Below are positions 18,616-28,600 of a stretch of DNA of 64,000 nt, in pieces. How positions within the stretch are numbered: the stretch's first letter is position 1; the number at the start of each line of letters is the position of its first letter. The notes below the pieces were generated by a model that was not told where the DNA came from, made no database searches, and saw only the letters and a program-made list of their open reading frames with translations. The position numbers were made by a program, and so were the translations under genes. The stretch covers positions 116,763,966 to 116,827,965 of the forward strand of contig CM039462.1 of the NCBI GenBank assembly GCA_022414725.1, given 5' to 3'. The DNA is from Microglena sp. YARC. Lineage: Eukaryota; Chlorophyta; Chlorophyceae; Chlamydomonadales; Chlamydomonadaceae.

Positions 18616-19131
18616 TCAGACTTCATACTTAATTTGACAGAACTTTTTGTAGATAAATGCAGCAACAACGGCAAGAAATACAACAACGATCGCCCCATTA
18701 AAGTACATGTTGATGCGGGCGCGGCACGCCTGTTTGCGAGCAAACGGCACGCCCTTGACCCAGTATGTGCCTGACTGGGGAACGACGTACATCATGGGCA
18801 CATATTTCGCATCCGGCATGCTGTCCATTAATCCCTTCATATACCAATTCATCAGTGATCCCGCCTTCTCGTTAAGGCTCTCCATGAGCTTTTCCTTCTG
18901 CGCATCCACCTCTGAACGCTTGGGTTGGAAGGGCTCCAATGCTTGCATGTACGCGATGTAAGTACGTTCCAGCTCATTGACCTGCGCAAGCGACTTTGCG
19001 TTGTTGAGAGACGCCACGAGCCTGACGTCTTCGTAGTTTGACCACCCGGAAACAAACGCCTTGCAATTGCAAAATGCCTCGCGGGCTGAGACGACGTTGG
19101 CATCCGTCCAAGCGGGGTTTGCAGACTCCAT
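18616..19131 (-). CDS. Tail-anchored membrane protein (171 residues)
   Basis: Intact minus-strand ORF. A helical N-terminal two-thirds (VSAREAFCNCKAFVSGW; QVNELERTYIAYMQALEPFQ) precedes a single C-terminal membrane segment (FNGAIVVVFLAVVAAFIYKK) and a short basic tail. Orientation suggests a tail-anchored protein with the bulk inside the virion or cytoplasm. Such single-span proteins are common in the inner membrane of nucleocytoviruses; assignment to that site is inference. No family recognised. Confidence 0.6.
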   Translation of the reverse strand: MESANPAWTDANVVSAREAFCNCKAFVSGWSNYEDVRLVASLNNAKSLAQVNELERTYIAYMQALEPFQPKRSEVDAQKEKLMESLNEKAGSLMNWYMKGLMDSMPDAKYVPMMYVVPQSGTYWVKGVPFARKQACRARINMYFNGAIVVVFLAVVAAFIYKKFCQIKYEV

Positions 19132-19291
19132 ATCTCTCCCGATACTCCCGATGGTCTTATGGTCTTCGCAGTTGTTGTTGTTATCGAATAAATTGGGAAA
19201 TTCTTTATACAGCTATCTGGCAAGCAAAGCGGAAGCCGCGTTGGCATGTTTTAACTGCGTTCCTATTTGCTTCATGTCACACTACATTCTT

Positions 19292-19518
19292 GGACTACGA
19301 AGATTTCGAGCGACTAGCACGCTTATCGCAGGAGACGGACGTCCCGTAGAGCGGGCGGTTGTTCGTAAACATCATCTGTTGGTGCAACCCGTCCTCGTGT
19401 CTGGATCTTCCAGATAGCATGCTGTAAAATTTGATCGACAAGGCGTTGCAACTGCTCGACATTGATTCGTACGAATTTTACACGGAAAAACTCAAACAAC
19501 CCAACGCCACTGAGCTAT
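19292..19518 (+). pseudogene. Relic of an unknown gene, copy at 19 kb
   Basis: A plus-strand frame reads LDYEDFERLARLSQETDVP, stop, RLFVNIICWCNPSSCLDLPD, stop, then LIDKALQLLDIDSYEFYTEK to a TAA at 19518. Two in-frame stops break it. The last third matches 14024-14160. It overlaps the end of RPB2 by a few bases, tail to tail. Confidence 0.55.
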
Positions 19519-22500
19519 AAATAAAATTCACCAGTGGATGTGAGAAGCGCTGCCTCCACCCCCAATGCTCTGAGTTCGTGCTGCATGAGGGTGAACGTGT
19601 AAGGTGTTTCAACAGTTGCCTCCTCGTCGGGTCCTTCTGGGTCTTCGCGTGCTGCGGCCCACCATTCCGCCGGCGTTCCTGACGTGGCATTGACCTTAGT
19701 TGAGTGGTGATCGCTGCGCTGCATGAACGCTTCGCGTGTGAACGATGCGAGTCCGTGTGCTACGAGTGCGTTCTGCTCCATCTCTCCGATGCGCAGCCCT
19801 CCGCTCTGTCCCTTGGACTTCGTTGGCTGACGTGTTGTGGCGTCGACTGCTCCTCGTGCACGCGACTGGTACTTGTCCTCTACCATGTGTTTCAAGCGAC
19901 CGTAGTAATTCACGCCTACAAAGATGCGTGTTTTCGCCTCTTCTCCGGATCGTCCGTTGTGCATGAGCATGTTCCCGTGTCCGTTTTCACGCAGACCCAG
20001 TTGGGTCAGCGCGGCTCCGATGTCTTCGCCTCCGAATGTGTCGGCGTTCATGCGAGCTCCTTTGACTGCTCCCTCGCGCGCTAGCACGGCTTCCAGTATA
20101 TGCGAGACTGTCCTACGGTTGGGGAATGCATTGGGGTTGATGATGATGTCGGGTACGATACCGTCCTCTACGCAGAACGGCATGTCCACGGAGGGTAGAA
20201 TCATTCCCACCACCCCTTTCTGGCCGTAACGCGAGCTTAGTTTGTCTCCTAGTTCGGGGCTGCGCATCTGTCGGAGACGTACTTTGCATGCTCTAAGTTG
20301 TGGTAGTGCGTTGTCTTTTGCTGTGTTCTGATCTATGTTTTGCAAGTGGACGCCGTCTACATACGTGGGAAGGTCGGATTCTCTGGATTGTAGACGTTGA
20401 GATGCATCCGTGAAGACGTCTTCCTTTGCTGCGGTCGATGGTACCTTGACCATTCCTACAACTGCGTCTCCTTCTCTTAACATTTTGTTGATCTTTGGCA
20501 TTCCATGTTCGTCGAGGTTTTTGTATTCTTTTGTGGTTGTTTTGGTGGTGGTTGATAGGGCGTACCCGCGTGACACTAGCCGCTGTGGGATCGCAAACAC
20601 AATTTGTTTTTTTGTTTTTTGAATGTTTGGGTCCTCTGGTTCCTCCTCTGACTCCTCGTACCGGATGGTTTCGAATACTGTGAGTGCTAGTCGGCCGCGC
20701 TGCACGGCGTCTAGATTGATGATGATGGCGTCATCTTGGTTGTATCCTGTGTATGTGGCGATTGCTACTACGACGTTCTCGCCGTGCGCGAAACGTCCTC
20801 CGAAGAGTTGGTCTGCGAAGCTCGTGCTTACCAGAGGGCGTTGGGCGTGGTGTAGTAGGAATGTGTTCGTATCGAACCGGTTCCTGATGGAGGTCATGGT
20901 CGTGCCTAGCGCTTGTTTAAATTGCGCTAGACATAGTGAGTTGTACGCCCCGTTGTTGTGGTTAAGTAGTGAGTAGGTGTTGCTTACCATTGAGAGTGTG
21001 CTTCCTGCGTGTATCTCTGCGTGCGTGTATCTGCCTGGGATCGGGTCTCGATTGTTGACGTCTGCCTCGTTCATTGCCACTAGACATGTAGCTACTTCTT
21101 CGACATCTATCATTTCGATCGCTCCGCTGCTTATCAATTCGGTCCACGACGGATCGCCGTTGATTGGTACGACCTTTCCTTCCTGTACTCTTCTTAGTGG
21201 TCTGCAGCATCTTCCTGCATCTGTGCGGATTGCCACGTCGTTCCTCCACACGTCCCATGTGACGCCGAGTGTGTTCAGTCTGGTGTCTTCCGTCCTCATT
21301 TTTCGTAGTGCATCGACTAGTTCCTTGGGTGTGTCTGTGATTGCTATCCATGTGTCGTTAAAGTGCACTGCGGTTGATTGTGGGGATAGTGTGCTGTTTG
21401 ATAGATGTCTCGTGTATTTGTCTATGGCGGGTCTTATGGTTTCTTGTACGACGGGTTCTGGTATGGCAAGTGATATGGTGACAAGCGTGGCTAGGTGCGT
21501 GAGGAGGCCTACGTTGGGTCTGTCTGGTGACTCTACTGGGCAGATGACTCCCCAGTGCGACGGCCTTAGACGGTGTGTGTCTGCTATCTTGACGTTCCTG
21601 TCGACGGGGTTGTTTACTCGTCTCATGTGTGAAATGTATCCTAGATATGAGACTCTGCTGAGTTCTTGGACGGGCGCGCGTGCATTGTCATTGCCGCGTC
21701 GCGATCCTTTGAGTGCTCGTATGAGGGCTTCTCGGATGATTCTTGGTTGGAATATATTTTTAAGGTTGGCTTCGTTGACGAGCGTGTGTATATCGTTTGC
21801 GACGCGCCATGGTCCGGTGAGGAACTCTTCGTTGAGCGTGCGCAGGTTTGTTGCGATTGATAGTAGGTACGCGTCTCTGAAGAGATTGGCTGTGATTGCA
21901 CCTGAGCACATGAGTCTCTTGTTGGCGTAGTGATCGAGTTCCGACATGGGTTCTTTTCCTAGAGCGGCTCTTACGAGATGTCTCACGACTGCTCCTAGGG
22001 CGATTGCTTTGGCCTCGAACGTGCGTCCTACATTTGGGAAGAGGTTGTCTGTGAGGACGCTTTTGAGGTCCAGTTGGGACTGGAATCGTGTGCGTGGTAT
22101 GAGGAAATCTATGGCTCCTCTCTGGCTGCTAACTCCAGACTTGTGACCTGCGGCTATGGATGCGTGCATGAATGGGATTTCGACCTTGTTTCTCTCTTCT
22201 CCTGGATCTTCGTGGAAGATGGTTTTGAGGATGGCGCGATCGCTTTCGATGCCGAGTGCTCGGAAGAGAGTTGTGACGGGCACGGCTCCTTCGTTGATGT
22301 GGGTGACTGTGGCTGTGATTTCACCAGAAGTCATGACTCGGAAGACGCTTGTGCGTGGGAACACGTCGCGTGCGTCTGTGGAGACGCACCTGATGAATGC
22401 TTTTAGGATGAGTTTGTCGTCTTCTATTTTCTCTCCGCGTCGTGTGTAGAGTCGGTTCGGGACGCGTTCCTCTTGTGTCACGATGACCTTTTCGCGTCCG

Positions 22501-23003
22501 TCTATTACGAAGTATCCGCCCATATCGTATGGGCATTCTCCTCGTGCTCGTAACTGGTGCGGCTTTAGCCCTCTTAGAGAGCACGCTTTGGAGTGGATCA
22601 TGATGGGTATGAATCCGATGTGCACGCGTTCGAAGTCTCGTGTCTCGGCGTTGTCGTCCAAATAGACCACGTGGACGTCTGCGAATATGTCCGCCCCGTA
22701 CGTTTGGTTTGCTATACGGGCTTGTGATGGTAGAGTCGGGGTTGGGTCTCCTATGTGCACGTCGTGATCGGGGCGGAGTTTTTCGTCTCCTCCTACGTAC
22801 ACCTTCACCGTGTGTTTGGTTTTCGTGTTGGGGTCTTCGCGCACCATTGTGATTGGGTTCATGCTGCGTACGATCGCTCTTAGACGCGAGCCTAGTAGGT
22901 CATCAAACGAGTCGATGTGATGTTGTGTAGCGAAGTGTTTCTCACGTTCCTTGAAGAATGCGTCCATGATGGGTGCGGCTGCGGCGTCGGGAGTGTAGTG
23001 CAT
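19515..23003 (-). CDS. RPB2: DNA-directed RNA polymerase second-largest subunit (RPB2)
   Basis: Catalytic subunit of the viral transcription machinery, 1162 residues, intact. Domain order follows RPB2: N-terminal protrusion (ECPYDMGGYFVIDGREKVIV), lobe, fork (RPSHWGVICPVESPD ... VGLLTHLATLV), the external domains, the catalytic Asp-rich segment (YTGYNQDDAIIINLDAV), the hybrid-binding region (GDKLSSRYGQKGVVGMILP; DIIINPNAFPNR) and the clamp-linked motif GGLRIGEMEQNALVAHG. The usual C-terminal zinc cysteines after that motif are missing: the last 85 residues (from FTREAFMQRSD) contain no Cys. Its length is near the family norm. No intron or stop interrupts it, in contrast to many neighbours. 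A short promoter region lies between it and the small gene upstream. Confidence 0.97.
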   Translation of the reverse strand: MHYTPDAAAAPIMDAFFKEREKHFATQHHIDSFDDLLGSRLRAIVRSMNPITMVREDPNTKTKHTVKVYVGGDEKLRPDHDVHIGDPTPTLPSQARIANQTYGADIFADVHVVYLDDNAETRDFERVHIGFIPIMIHSKACSLRGLKPHQLRARGECPYDMGGYFVIDGREKVIVTQEERVPNRLYTRRGEKIEDDKLILKAFIRCVSTDARDVFPRTSVFRVMTSGEITATVTHINEGAVPVTTLFRALGIESDRAILKTIFHEDPGEERNKVEIPFMHASIAAGHKSGVSSQRGAIDFLIPRTRFQSQLDLKSVLTDNLFPNVGRTFEAKAIALGAVVRHLVRAALGKEPMSELDHYANKRLMCSGAITANLFRDAYLLSIATNLRTLNEEFLTGPWRVANDIHTLVNEANLKNIFQPRIIREALIRALKGSRRGNDNARAPVQELSRVSYLGYISHMRRVNNPVDRNVKIADTHRLRPSHWGVICPVESPDRPNVGLLTHLATLVTISLAIPEPVVQETIRPAIDKYTRHLSNSTLSPQSTAVHFNDTWIAITDTPKELVDALRKMRTEDTRLNTLGVTWDVWRNDVAIRTDAGRCCRPLRRVQEGKVVPINGDPSWTELISSGAIEMIDVEEVATCLVAMNEADVNNRDPIPGRYTHAEIHAGSTLSMVSNTYSLLNHNNGAYNSLCLAQFKQALGTTMTSIRNRFDTNTFLLHHAQRPLVSTSFADQLFGGRFAHGENVVVAIATYTGYNQDDAIIINLDAVQRGRLALTVFETIRYEESEEEPEDPNIQKTKKQIVFAIPQRLVSRGYALSTTTKTTTKEYKNLDEHGMPKINKMLREGDAVVGMVKVPSTAAKEDVFTDASQRLQSRESDLPTYVDGVHLQNIDQNTAKDNALPQLRACKVRLRQMRSPELGDKLSSRYGQKGVVGMILPSVDMPFCVEDGIVPDIIINPNAFPNRRTVSHILEAVLAREGAVKGARMNADTFGGEDIGAALTQLGLRENGHGNMLMHNGRSGEEAKTRIFVGVNYYGRLKHMVEDKYQSRARGAVDATTRQPTKSKGQSGGLRIGEMEQNALVAHGLASFTREAFMQRSDHHSTKVNATSGTPAEWWAAAREDPEGPDEEATVETPYTFTLMQHELRALGVEAALLTSTGEFYL

Positions 23004-23057
23004 AGTGTATTTTTGCGTCGCGTCTACATTTTGTGTGTCTTTTTATTGTCGGGAAAT

Positions 23058-23306
23058 TTACGAGTTCTTCTTCGGGGTATTGATTGCGCCGTTAACGACG
23101 CCGCACAACCTGGGGCCGGTGTCGCACGTGTCCATGATTGCAAGCTTGAGCTTCTCGTAGACGGTATAGAAGTCGCGTGTGGCCTTATCAAAATCCTCCT
23201 TCTGCTTCGTAGCTGTCTCAATGGTCTGCACGAGCTTTGTGATTGCATCCTGCTCTTCTAGGGTTGAGGTCTTCTTGATGTGTTGGTTTGTGTTGATGAT
23301 GTTCAT
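23058..23306 (-). CDS. Small helical protein (82 residues), unrecognised
   Basis: ORF from ATG at 23304-23306, transcribed in the same direction as RPB2 and 55 bases upstream of it. Predominantly helical and charged (LEEQDAITKLVQTIETATKQ; KATRDFYTVYEKLKLAI), then Cys-Gly residues (CDTGPRLCGVVNG). Possibly a coiled coil. The LINE tail repeat begins 9 bases upstream of the start, so its promoter may have been displaced by the retrotransposon. Confidence 0.5.
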   Translation of the reverse strand: MNIINTNQHIKKTSTLEEQDAITKLVQTIETATKQKEDFDKATRDFYTVYEKLKLAIMDTCDTGPRLCGVVNGAINTPKKNS

Positions 23307-23314
23307 GCGGTTGA

Positions 23315-23355
23315 TTACATTACATTACATTACATTACATTACATTACATTACAT
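23315..23355 (+). repeat. (ATTAC)n tail of the LINE
   Basis: Eight copies of ATTAC, or TGTAA on the retrotransposon strand, at the 3' end of the minus-strand LINE. Simple-repeat tails of this kind are typical of several non-LTR retrotransposon clades. Confidence 0.8.
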
Positions 23356-23609
23356 GTTAAAGTCTACTTGACACCGCGAGGGTGTATGAGACTCTGTGCT
23401 TTAAACAAAAAGAAAAAGCACCCACAAAGCAAAAAACCCCATTACATCAGGGGTGTGTCGAGGACAAACAAACCAAACTCCCAACCACCGTTTTGGTGGC
23501 GTAGGTATTAAACCCCTTAGAGCAGGACCCAGATCTCAACCACTTACAGTGGCGGAGGTAAGAAGCTAACAAATGAGAAGTCTCAAGAAGAAAAAAAAGG
23601 GATAATAAA

Positions 23610-24699
23610 TTACGGTGCCACTAAGCAGTCCAGGGCTTCCTGTCTTGCTCTTCTACAAGTAGAAAGATAGTCGGCTAGGTTGCTCCAAAAAGACTTAGTG
23701 CCATTTCCATTCATAAAGGTTCTGAATGTGGAATCGCAGAATTCCACATTCCATACGGTTAAGTCGGTATCCTCATGGACATGCCTATAAATATCTGTAA
23801 ACAGATTCTGGTAGCGGAGGCGAATATCATTATAAAAAGGGCACTCAAACATATGCATTTCATCCTCAGTTTTTTGGAACCCACACATTTGACAGTGTCT
23901 CATTGAGCGAGGGATGTGTGATCTATCCACCACCCTCATTCTTTCTGTGTTCAGCCAATGGGAACCCATTCTAAACTGTGCTATAGAACGAATCTGATCC
24001 TGCTTATGTAAGGCGGATGTAAAGGGAATCAAGCCATTCTCATCATTGCTGTTGGCTGCGAACCATTTTTGGTATCGGAGGCGTTTAAAGCCAACCCTTC
24101 TCTCATCAGGGATGTCTCTAACTGCATTGGTGTCACTTGGGTACTTAAACCTCCATGACTCAAAAAACTTCAGACATAATACCTTCGACATCGACAGCCT
24201 CCAAAATGTTGATGTTTTTACTGGATCCTAGCTTGTGGAGAGCACAACGCAAGTCATGAACCCAGCCAGTGTTGGAGTCAAAAGATTCCTCAAGAGCCAT
24301 TCTAATGAGATCCTCAGGTTCTTTATGTATGGTCTTGTTCCAGAAGCGCAAAGCTTGTTTAAGCCAAGCAAAACACAAACGGGGTTCTACCCAGCTCTTC
24401 CATGATAATATTAGATGTAGTAGATTGGCAAACACCCAACATTTGTTTAAGTATACCTCTATGCCATTTCTCACAAGCATGTTCATTTGAGATAAGTGTG
24501 TTGTCAGAATAGAAGGAGCCCACACCTCACAGCCAAAATTCAGGATAGGTTGTACAAGAGAATCAAACAGGTGGGTGAGAATATCAATATTGTATATCTC
24601 CATAGTATGGCATCGCCTACGAAGCATGTGGTGTGCCTTTTGGGCCTTAGTGAGCATCCTAGAAAAAGCAGCTTTTTGCACGATTGCTTGAGTCACCAT
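23610..24699 (-). pseudogene. LINE C-terminal region with zinc knuckle
   Basis: Two overlapping minus-strand frames (24160-24699 and 23610-24191), joined by a frameshift near 24170-24190. The first has QPILNFGCEVWAPSILTTHL, typical of the thumb-distal region of LINE ORF2, with MLTKAQKAHHMLRRR. The second has HCQMCGFQKTEDEMHMFECP, a Cys/His knuckle (CxxC..H..C) usual at the LINE C-terminus. Confidence 0.85.
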
Positions 24700-25775
24700 C
24701 TACAAAGAGGGATCCCAAGTAGATAAAAGATAACTTTGTAGAAAGTTGTGCTCCATCATAGACAAATTTGTAATCAGGATCCATGCGGGCCTCATCACAG
24801 AATTGTTTGTTGAAACGACAATCTCAGTTTTCTTTATATTCACAGCCATCTTAGTAGCCTCGCAGAAATCTCTCAGGCAGTCAAGCATCGCTTGCATATC
24901 TGCCGGGATTCTGCCATTATAGCTAGGTCATCAGCATAAAGTAACAGTTGCAGAATCTTTCCCCTAAGCTCAGCCCTACATTTGGGAGCTTGGATTGGAG
25001 GAACGATTCAATTCTATCAACGAACAGACCGAATAGGAGTGGGGATAGGGGGTCTCCTTGTTTAACTCCTACAAGGGATGGAAAGGAGGATCCAATGTCC
25101 CCATGTAGGCGAACTTGGAAAACAACATGATTATACATGGACTTCAGAATACTGAGATAGGGGTCCTTGACTCCTAGCCTTGCTAAGCAATCCCATAGCA
25201 AGTCTCTGTTGACCCAATCATAAGCCTTCTTGAAATCAACAAAAGCCACAAAGAGTGGTTTTTTCTTTTCTCTATATTTATCTACAATATGGTTAAGAAT
25301 GAATGATGCATCTGCAGTACCCCTACCACTTCTAAATCCATATTGGCCAGCGGCTCTGAGGTTGAATTCTTCTGACCAATCATCTAGTCTACGTAGCATG
25401 CAAAGGGAGAAGATCTTTCCTATGGAGTTGCTCACCGCAAGACCTCGATAGTTGTCCTTGTCATACACACTGCCTTTGGATTTGGGTACGGGTACCAAGG
25501 CAGCTGCAGCCCATTGGCTAGGGTAAGAAGTCTTCCAGATGAGATTAAACAGGTTAGTCATAGCTTGTACAAATCGGGAGTTGGCCTCATGGGAAGCAAA
25601 TCTGTACCATTCTGCAGGGATACCATCTACCCCGGGGGAGGAGTTTTTCCGTAGGATTGGAGAACAGAAAACACCTCCTGGGTGTAAAGTCTTGACATAA
25701 CCATGTTGGTGCGGCCTCTATCTGAGGTCCATCAGCTTGAGGGACAAAAGTCCCTAGCATCCAGACTTGGATCAA
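24700..25775 (-). pseudogene. LINE reverse transcriptase, frameshifted
   Basis: From 25561 the frame encodes WAAAALVPVPKSKGS, NYRGLAVSNSIGKIF, AAGQYGFRSGRGTADASF, FVDFKKAYDWVNR and GVKQGDPLSPLLFGLFVDRI: RT motifs 0 to 5. The catalytic YADD is not in that frame but directly downstream in the next one (QLLLYADDLAIMAESR, about 24905-24955), so a frameshift separates it. Segments at 24700-24897 continue the domain (NIKKTEIVV). The N-terminal lead (PGVDGIPAEW type) is broken near 25600-25680. Confidence 0.9.
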
Positions 25776-26620
25776 TACCTACTTGCACATCAAAGAGGTC
25801 TGCAAAATAATCAGTCCAATCATGAATTGTGATATCTGCCGTAGTGGCCTTGTTAGGCTCACGCACGTCTTTCCAAAAACTTTTCGGATTATGCCGAAGA
25901 TTCGTATGAAAGTTCTCCATGCGTGTTTCTAGCCACTTCCTCTTCTTTCTTCTGAGAATCCTCTTGTACTCCTTGTGCATAGAACCAGCCAAGTCAGAGC
26001 TAGAGCCATGTTGATGTTCTGCTTGGCTTGCTGCCTGTCTAGCACGATTGCATTCATCATCATACCATGCGTTCACGGGCCCGTGCTTACGCTTAGCTAC
26101 AGGTTTGTGACATGGTGTGCATTTTGCTTATGGCTAGTTCAATAGCACTAGCAATCCCCTTCTCTGAATCTTCCATAGATGAGCTATGGAGTGCATTGTC
26201 AAGTAATCGGTTAACGTCTGGATCACGCTTAATTGTGTGTGCATACATCTGGACATAGTTGTTCTTTCCATTTCAGTTTGGGCGAAGGTTTACCACCAGC
26301 AGGTGTACTAATAGTACCTTGAGAAGGCCTAAGGGCAGCATCTGGTATGTGGAGTGTGATAGGCATGTGGTCAAACTTTCCACCCCCGGGCCTGAGAGGG
26401 CAGTCATGCTTGGGAGCCACACTAAACTTGACTCCTGGGGTGTTGAGAAGACTAGGGGCGGCTAGCGCATAATCAATGACAGATTTCTTGTCCATTGCCA
26501 TCTGCAAAGAAAGTATGTGCACCTTGCATATCACCTTCTGTTCTACCGTTAAGGATGATAAGACCAGTTACTACACATAGCTGGAGTAGGGCCCCCCCCA
26601 ATCGATTGGGGGGAGCTGTG
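25732..26620 (-). pseudogene. LINE endonuclease C-terminus and linker
   Basis: The minus strand has LIILNGRTEGDMQGAHTFF (about 26510-26575), then after a frameshift KKSVIDYALAAPSLL and FDHMPITLHI, the last motifs of the APE-type endonuclease. The linker frame (25732-26076) begins AWYDDECNRARQAA and has RILRRKKRKWLETRM, usual between endonuclease and RT. The N-terminal half of the endonuclease is missing. Confidence 0.8.
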
Positions 26621-26860
26621 TCCATGCTACACCTCGGTTGAATGGTTTGGTTGGGGGCTGTACTACTGGTTTGGGATACTGGTTCATCTCCTAACTCGGT
26701 ATCGGTATGATGAGGTCGCCTGGGGGGATCTTTGCTAGTTCCTTCTGCACCATCTTTGGGGTCACAGCGGTTGAGAACATACCTCTGCCAGTCTGAATAG
26801 GTTTCTTAATTTGCATTTTTAGAATATAATAATAGTAATAAAAAAAATGGGGCGGTAGAT

Positions 26861-27090
26861 AAAATGCATCCATCGACACAGGCGTCCGCAAAACAATGGT
26901 ACGTACTCACCAGAGAATGAGGAATCCTCCATGCTTGGTCAGGGACATACAGGCATCCGACCCTTGTCAAACTGATTCAAAATAGATGATGAAGATAAAG
27001 AAGCACATTCGAATTCGGAAGAGAGTTTTTTACCTCAAGAAAGAGTTCAGGGACCAGCAAACCGCTCTCTACGATGATGCGAAAAAATAA
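26861..27090 (+). pseudogene. tnpB: Relic of the TnpB/Fanzor2 nuclease
   Basis: Matches 4183-4460 of the IS607 nuclease (CATCGACNCAGGCGTCCGCA onward), starting at the RuvC-I codons, with an internal deletion of about 65 bases and several indels. It lies directly upstream, in LINE terms, of the retrotransposon 5' region. Shows that a second, older IS607/Fanzor copy existed here. Confidence 0.85.
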
Positions 27091-27095
27091 ACGCT

Positions 27096-27404
27096 CTACC
27101 CCATCCAATCACGGATGACGATGGATGTGCCTAAATCCAATAACAGTCGGCCATCCTCGGCAATCACGGTGCCTGTAAAGTCAATTTCCGAGGAGCAAAC
27201 TCCAGTGTTGCCAAGTTCCTGCAGCTCTGCCATTGTCAGGTTGCATTTCATGCATCGGTATGGTTGTAATTCTGACATTTCTAGTAGACCACATTTCCAA
27301 ATGTGTTTGCCCCTATTGCGGTTTATAAGCTCTTCTCTGAGTTTGAACTCTGGACGTTGCCTTGTCCTCCCACGCGGGTGTTGCATTCGAGGGATGATAT
27401 CCAT
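27096..27404 (-). CDS. Small Cys-containing protein (102 residues)
   Basis: Intact minus-strand ORF from an ATG at 27404. Basic N-terminus (PRGRTRQRPEFKLREELINR), then CGLLEMSELQPYRCMKC, with three cysteines that could bind zinc, and a hydrophobic-acidic C-terminus ending DWMG. Not recognised. It might be a small zinc-binding regulator. Confidence 0.45.
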   Translation of the reverse strand: MDIIPRMQHPRGRTRQRPEFKLREELINRNRGKHIWKCGLLEMSELQPYRCMKCNLTMAELQELGNTGVCSSEIDFTGTVIAEDGRLLLDLGTSIVIRDWMG

Positions 27405-27630
27405 TTACACTCAACAGAATATATAAATGAAACGTCTCTGTGCAGTGGTGTCTACAACAATACGATTTTATAAAATCCATCAACACGCAGACGACACGGG
27501 CTGGATTATTGGATATCGTGGAACGTAAAAGCCTCAAAAAATATTTGTAGTGAAGCAAGGATCTGTATCTGGTTTCAGGGATATCAGAGTGTCCCAAAAT
27601 TATGTGAGAACAACTGTATACATACATACA
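27405..27630. repeat. Degenerate B'-like and family-A ends
   Basis: ACTCAACAGAATATATAAAT, followed by GAAACGTC, resembles the B' end, and CAATACGATTTTATAAAATC resembles its interior. A reversed family-A end (TATGTGAGAACAACTGTA) lies at 27601-27618, just before the next ATG. Confidence 0.45.
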
Positions 27631-27636
27631 TACAAT

Positions 27637-28305
27637 ATGGTCACTTTGCGAGCGCGAACCTCGTCCAAGGGCGTCCCTGGCATCTGGCTTTGGCTGGTAG
27701 GAATCATCATTATTCTTGTAGTGTTGGCGTCAGTGATTACCCTGATCACCAATAACTGCCGTAACGTTTCCTCACAGTACATCAGAGAGCAATTTGCAGA
27801 AGGAGATGTTCCTCCACCCACCTCCGAGCCTCCTCCACCCACCTCCGAGCCTCCTCCGCCCGCTTTCGAGCCTCCTCCGCCCGCTTCCGAGCCTCCTCCG
27901 CCCGCTTCCGAGCCCCCCCCCCCACCACAGCCCAGTAACATCACCGTGACCAACAACAACACAAACAACAATGGTGGTGGTGGAGGCAGCGGCAACGGTG
28001 GTTGGGGGGGAGGAGGGAACACGCACTACACGCACACGGAGAACATACGCTACTCGTATCCAAGCGTGTACGACGACCAATACCACCTTCCGCGTTCCGC
28101 GTTGAGCTACGTTGACCCATATTCCTACTGGGGCCTCCGGAGCCTGAACAACTCATGGCTCCCTGGCGGAGGAGCCGCTTGTCCAGAGAATTCTCAACAA
28201 AGTCAACAACAACAGCAACAACAACAGCAACAACAACAGCAACAACATCAACAACAGCAACGACAACAGCACCAGCAACAGCAACAGCACCAGCAACAGC
28301 AACAA

Positions 28306-28375
<70 letters not shown>

Positions 28376-28488
28376 TTGCCATGGCCCCGCTCGTGCTAGC
28401 GATCGTGGCCATTGCAGCCTTGGTGTCTGGGACGGTCGCCTGCGGAACCGTCGTGTTTGCTCAGAACAGGTTTCCTTTCCGAAAATAA
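27637..28488 (+). CDS. Two-span membrane protein with Pro-rich, Gly-rich and poly-Gln regions
   Basis: ATG at 27637 gives 283 residues. An N-terminal membrane segment (WLWLVGIIIILVVLASVITL) is followed by EPPPPASEPPPPA repeats, an Asn/Gly-rich linker (about residues 105-130), a Tyr-rich segment (SYPSVYDDQYHLPRSALSY), a long polyglutamine tract broken by His and Arg, and a C-terminal membrane segment (PLVLAIVAIAALVSGTVACG). Long CAG/CAA arrays are intrinsically unstable, so length may vary between strains. The layout resembles virion membrane proteins of giant viruses, but no family is recognised. The ORF is also open upstream to 27550. Confidence 0.6.
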
Positions 28489-28600
28489 GTAGACCTTGCT
28501 TGACATCTGTTTTAACTGCCGATGCACTTCACTGCATGGTCGCCGTGTGACTCGGCATGATCCGCCGTCCGTTCCCTCGAAAAACGAGTGTACACATTTT

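Larger units (their letters stand above)
23315..26620 (-). mobile_element. Non-LTR retrotransposon (LINE), 5'-truncated and decayed
   Basis: Minus-strand element: the C-terminal part of an AP-like endonuclease (about 26215-26600), a linker, a reverse transcriptase (about 24700-25775), a C-terminal region with a CCHC-type zinc knuckle (23610-24699), a 3' UTR with short hairpins (23360-23610) and a (TGTAA)n tail. The frame is broken several times. There is no intact ORF1, although a 66-residue frame at 26691-26891 could be a leftover. The element is cellular in type; finding it between viral genes means insertion into viral DNA inside a eukaryotic nucleus, or a viral sequence resident in a host chromosome. 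Confidence 0.9.

Noticed and set aside
19704..22449. Plus-strand ORFs opposite RPB2, the longest 317 residues
   Set aside because: Antisense shadows of a well-conserved polymerase gene.
28153..28374. Leucine-only minus-strand ORF
   Set aside because: Antisense of the polyglutamine tract.
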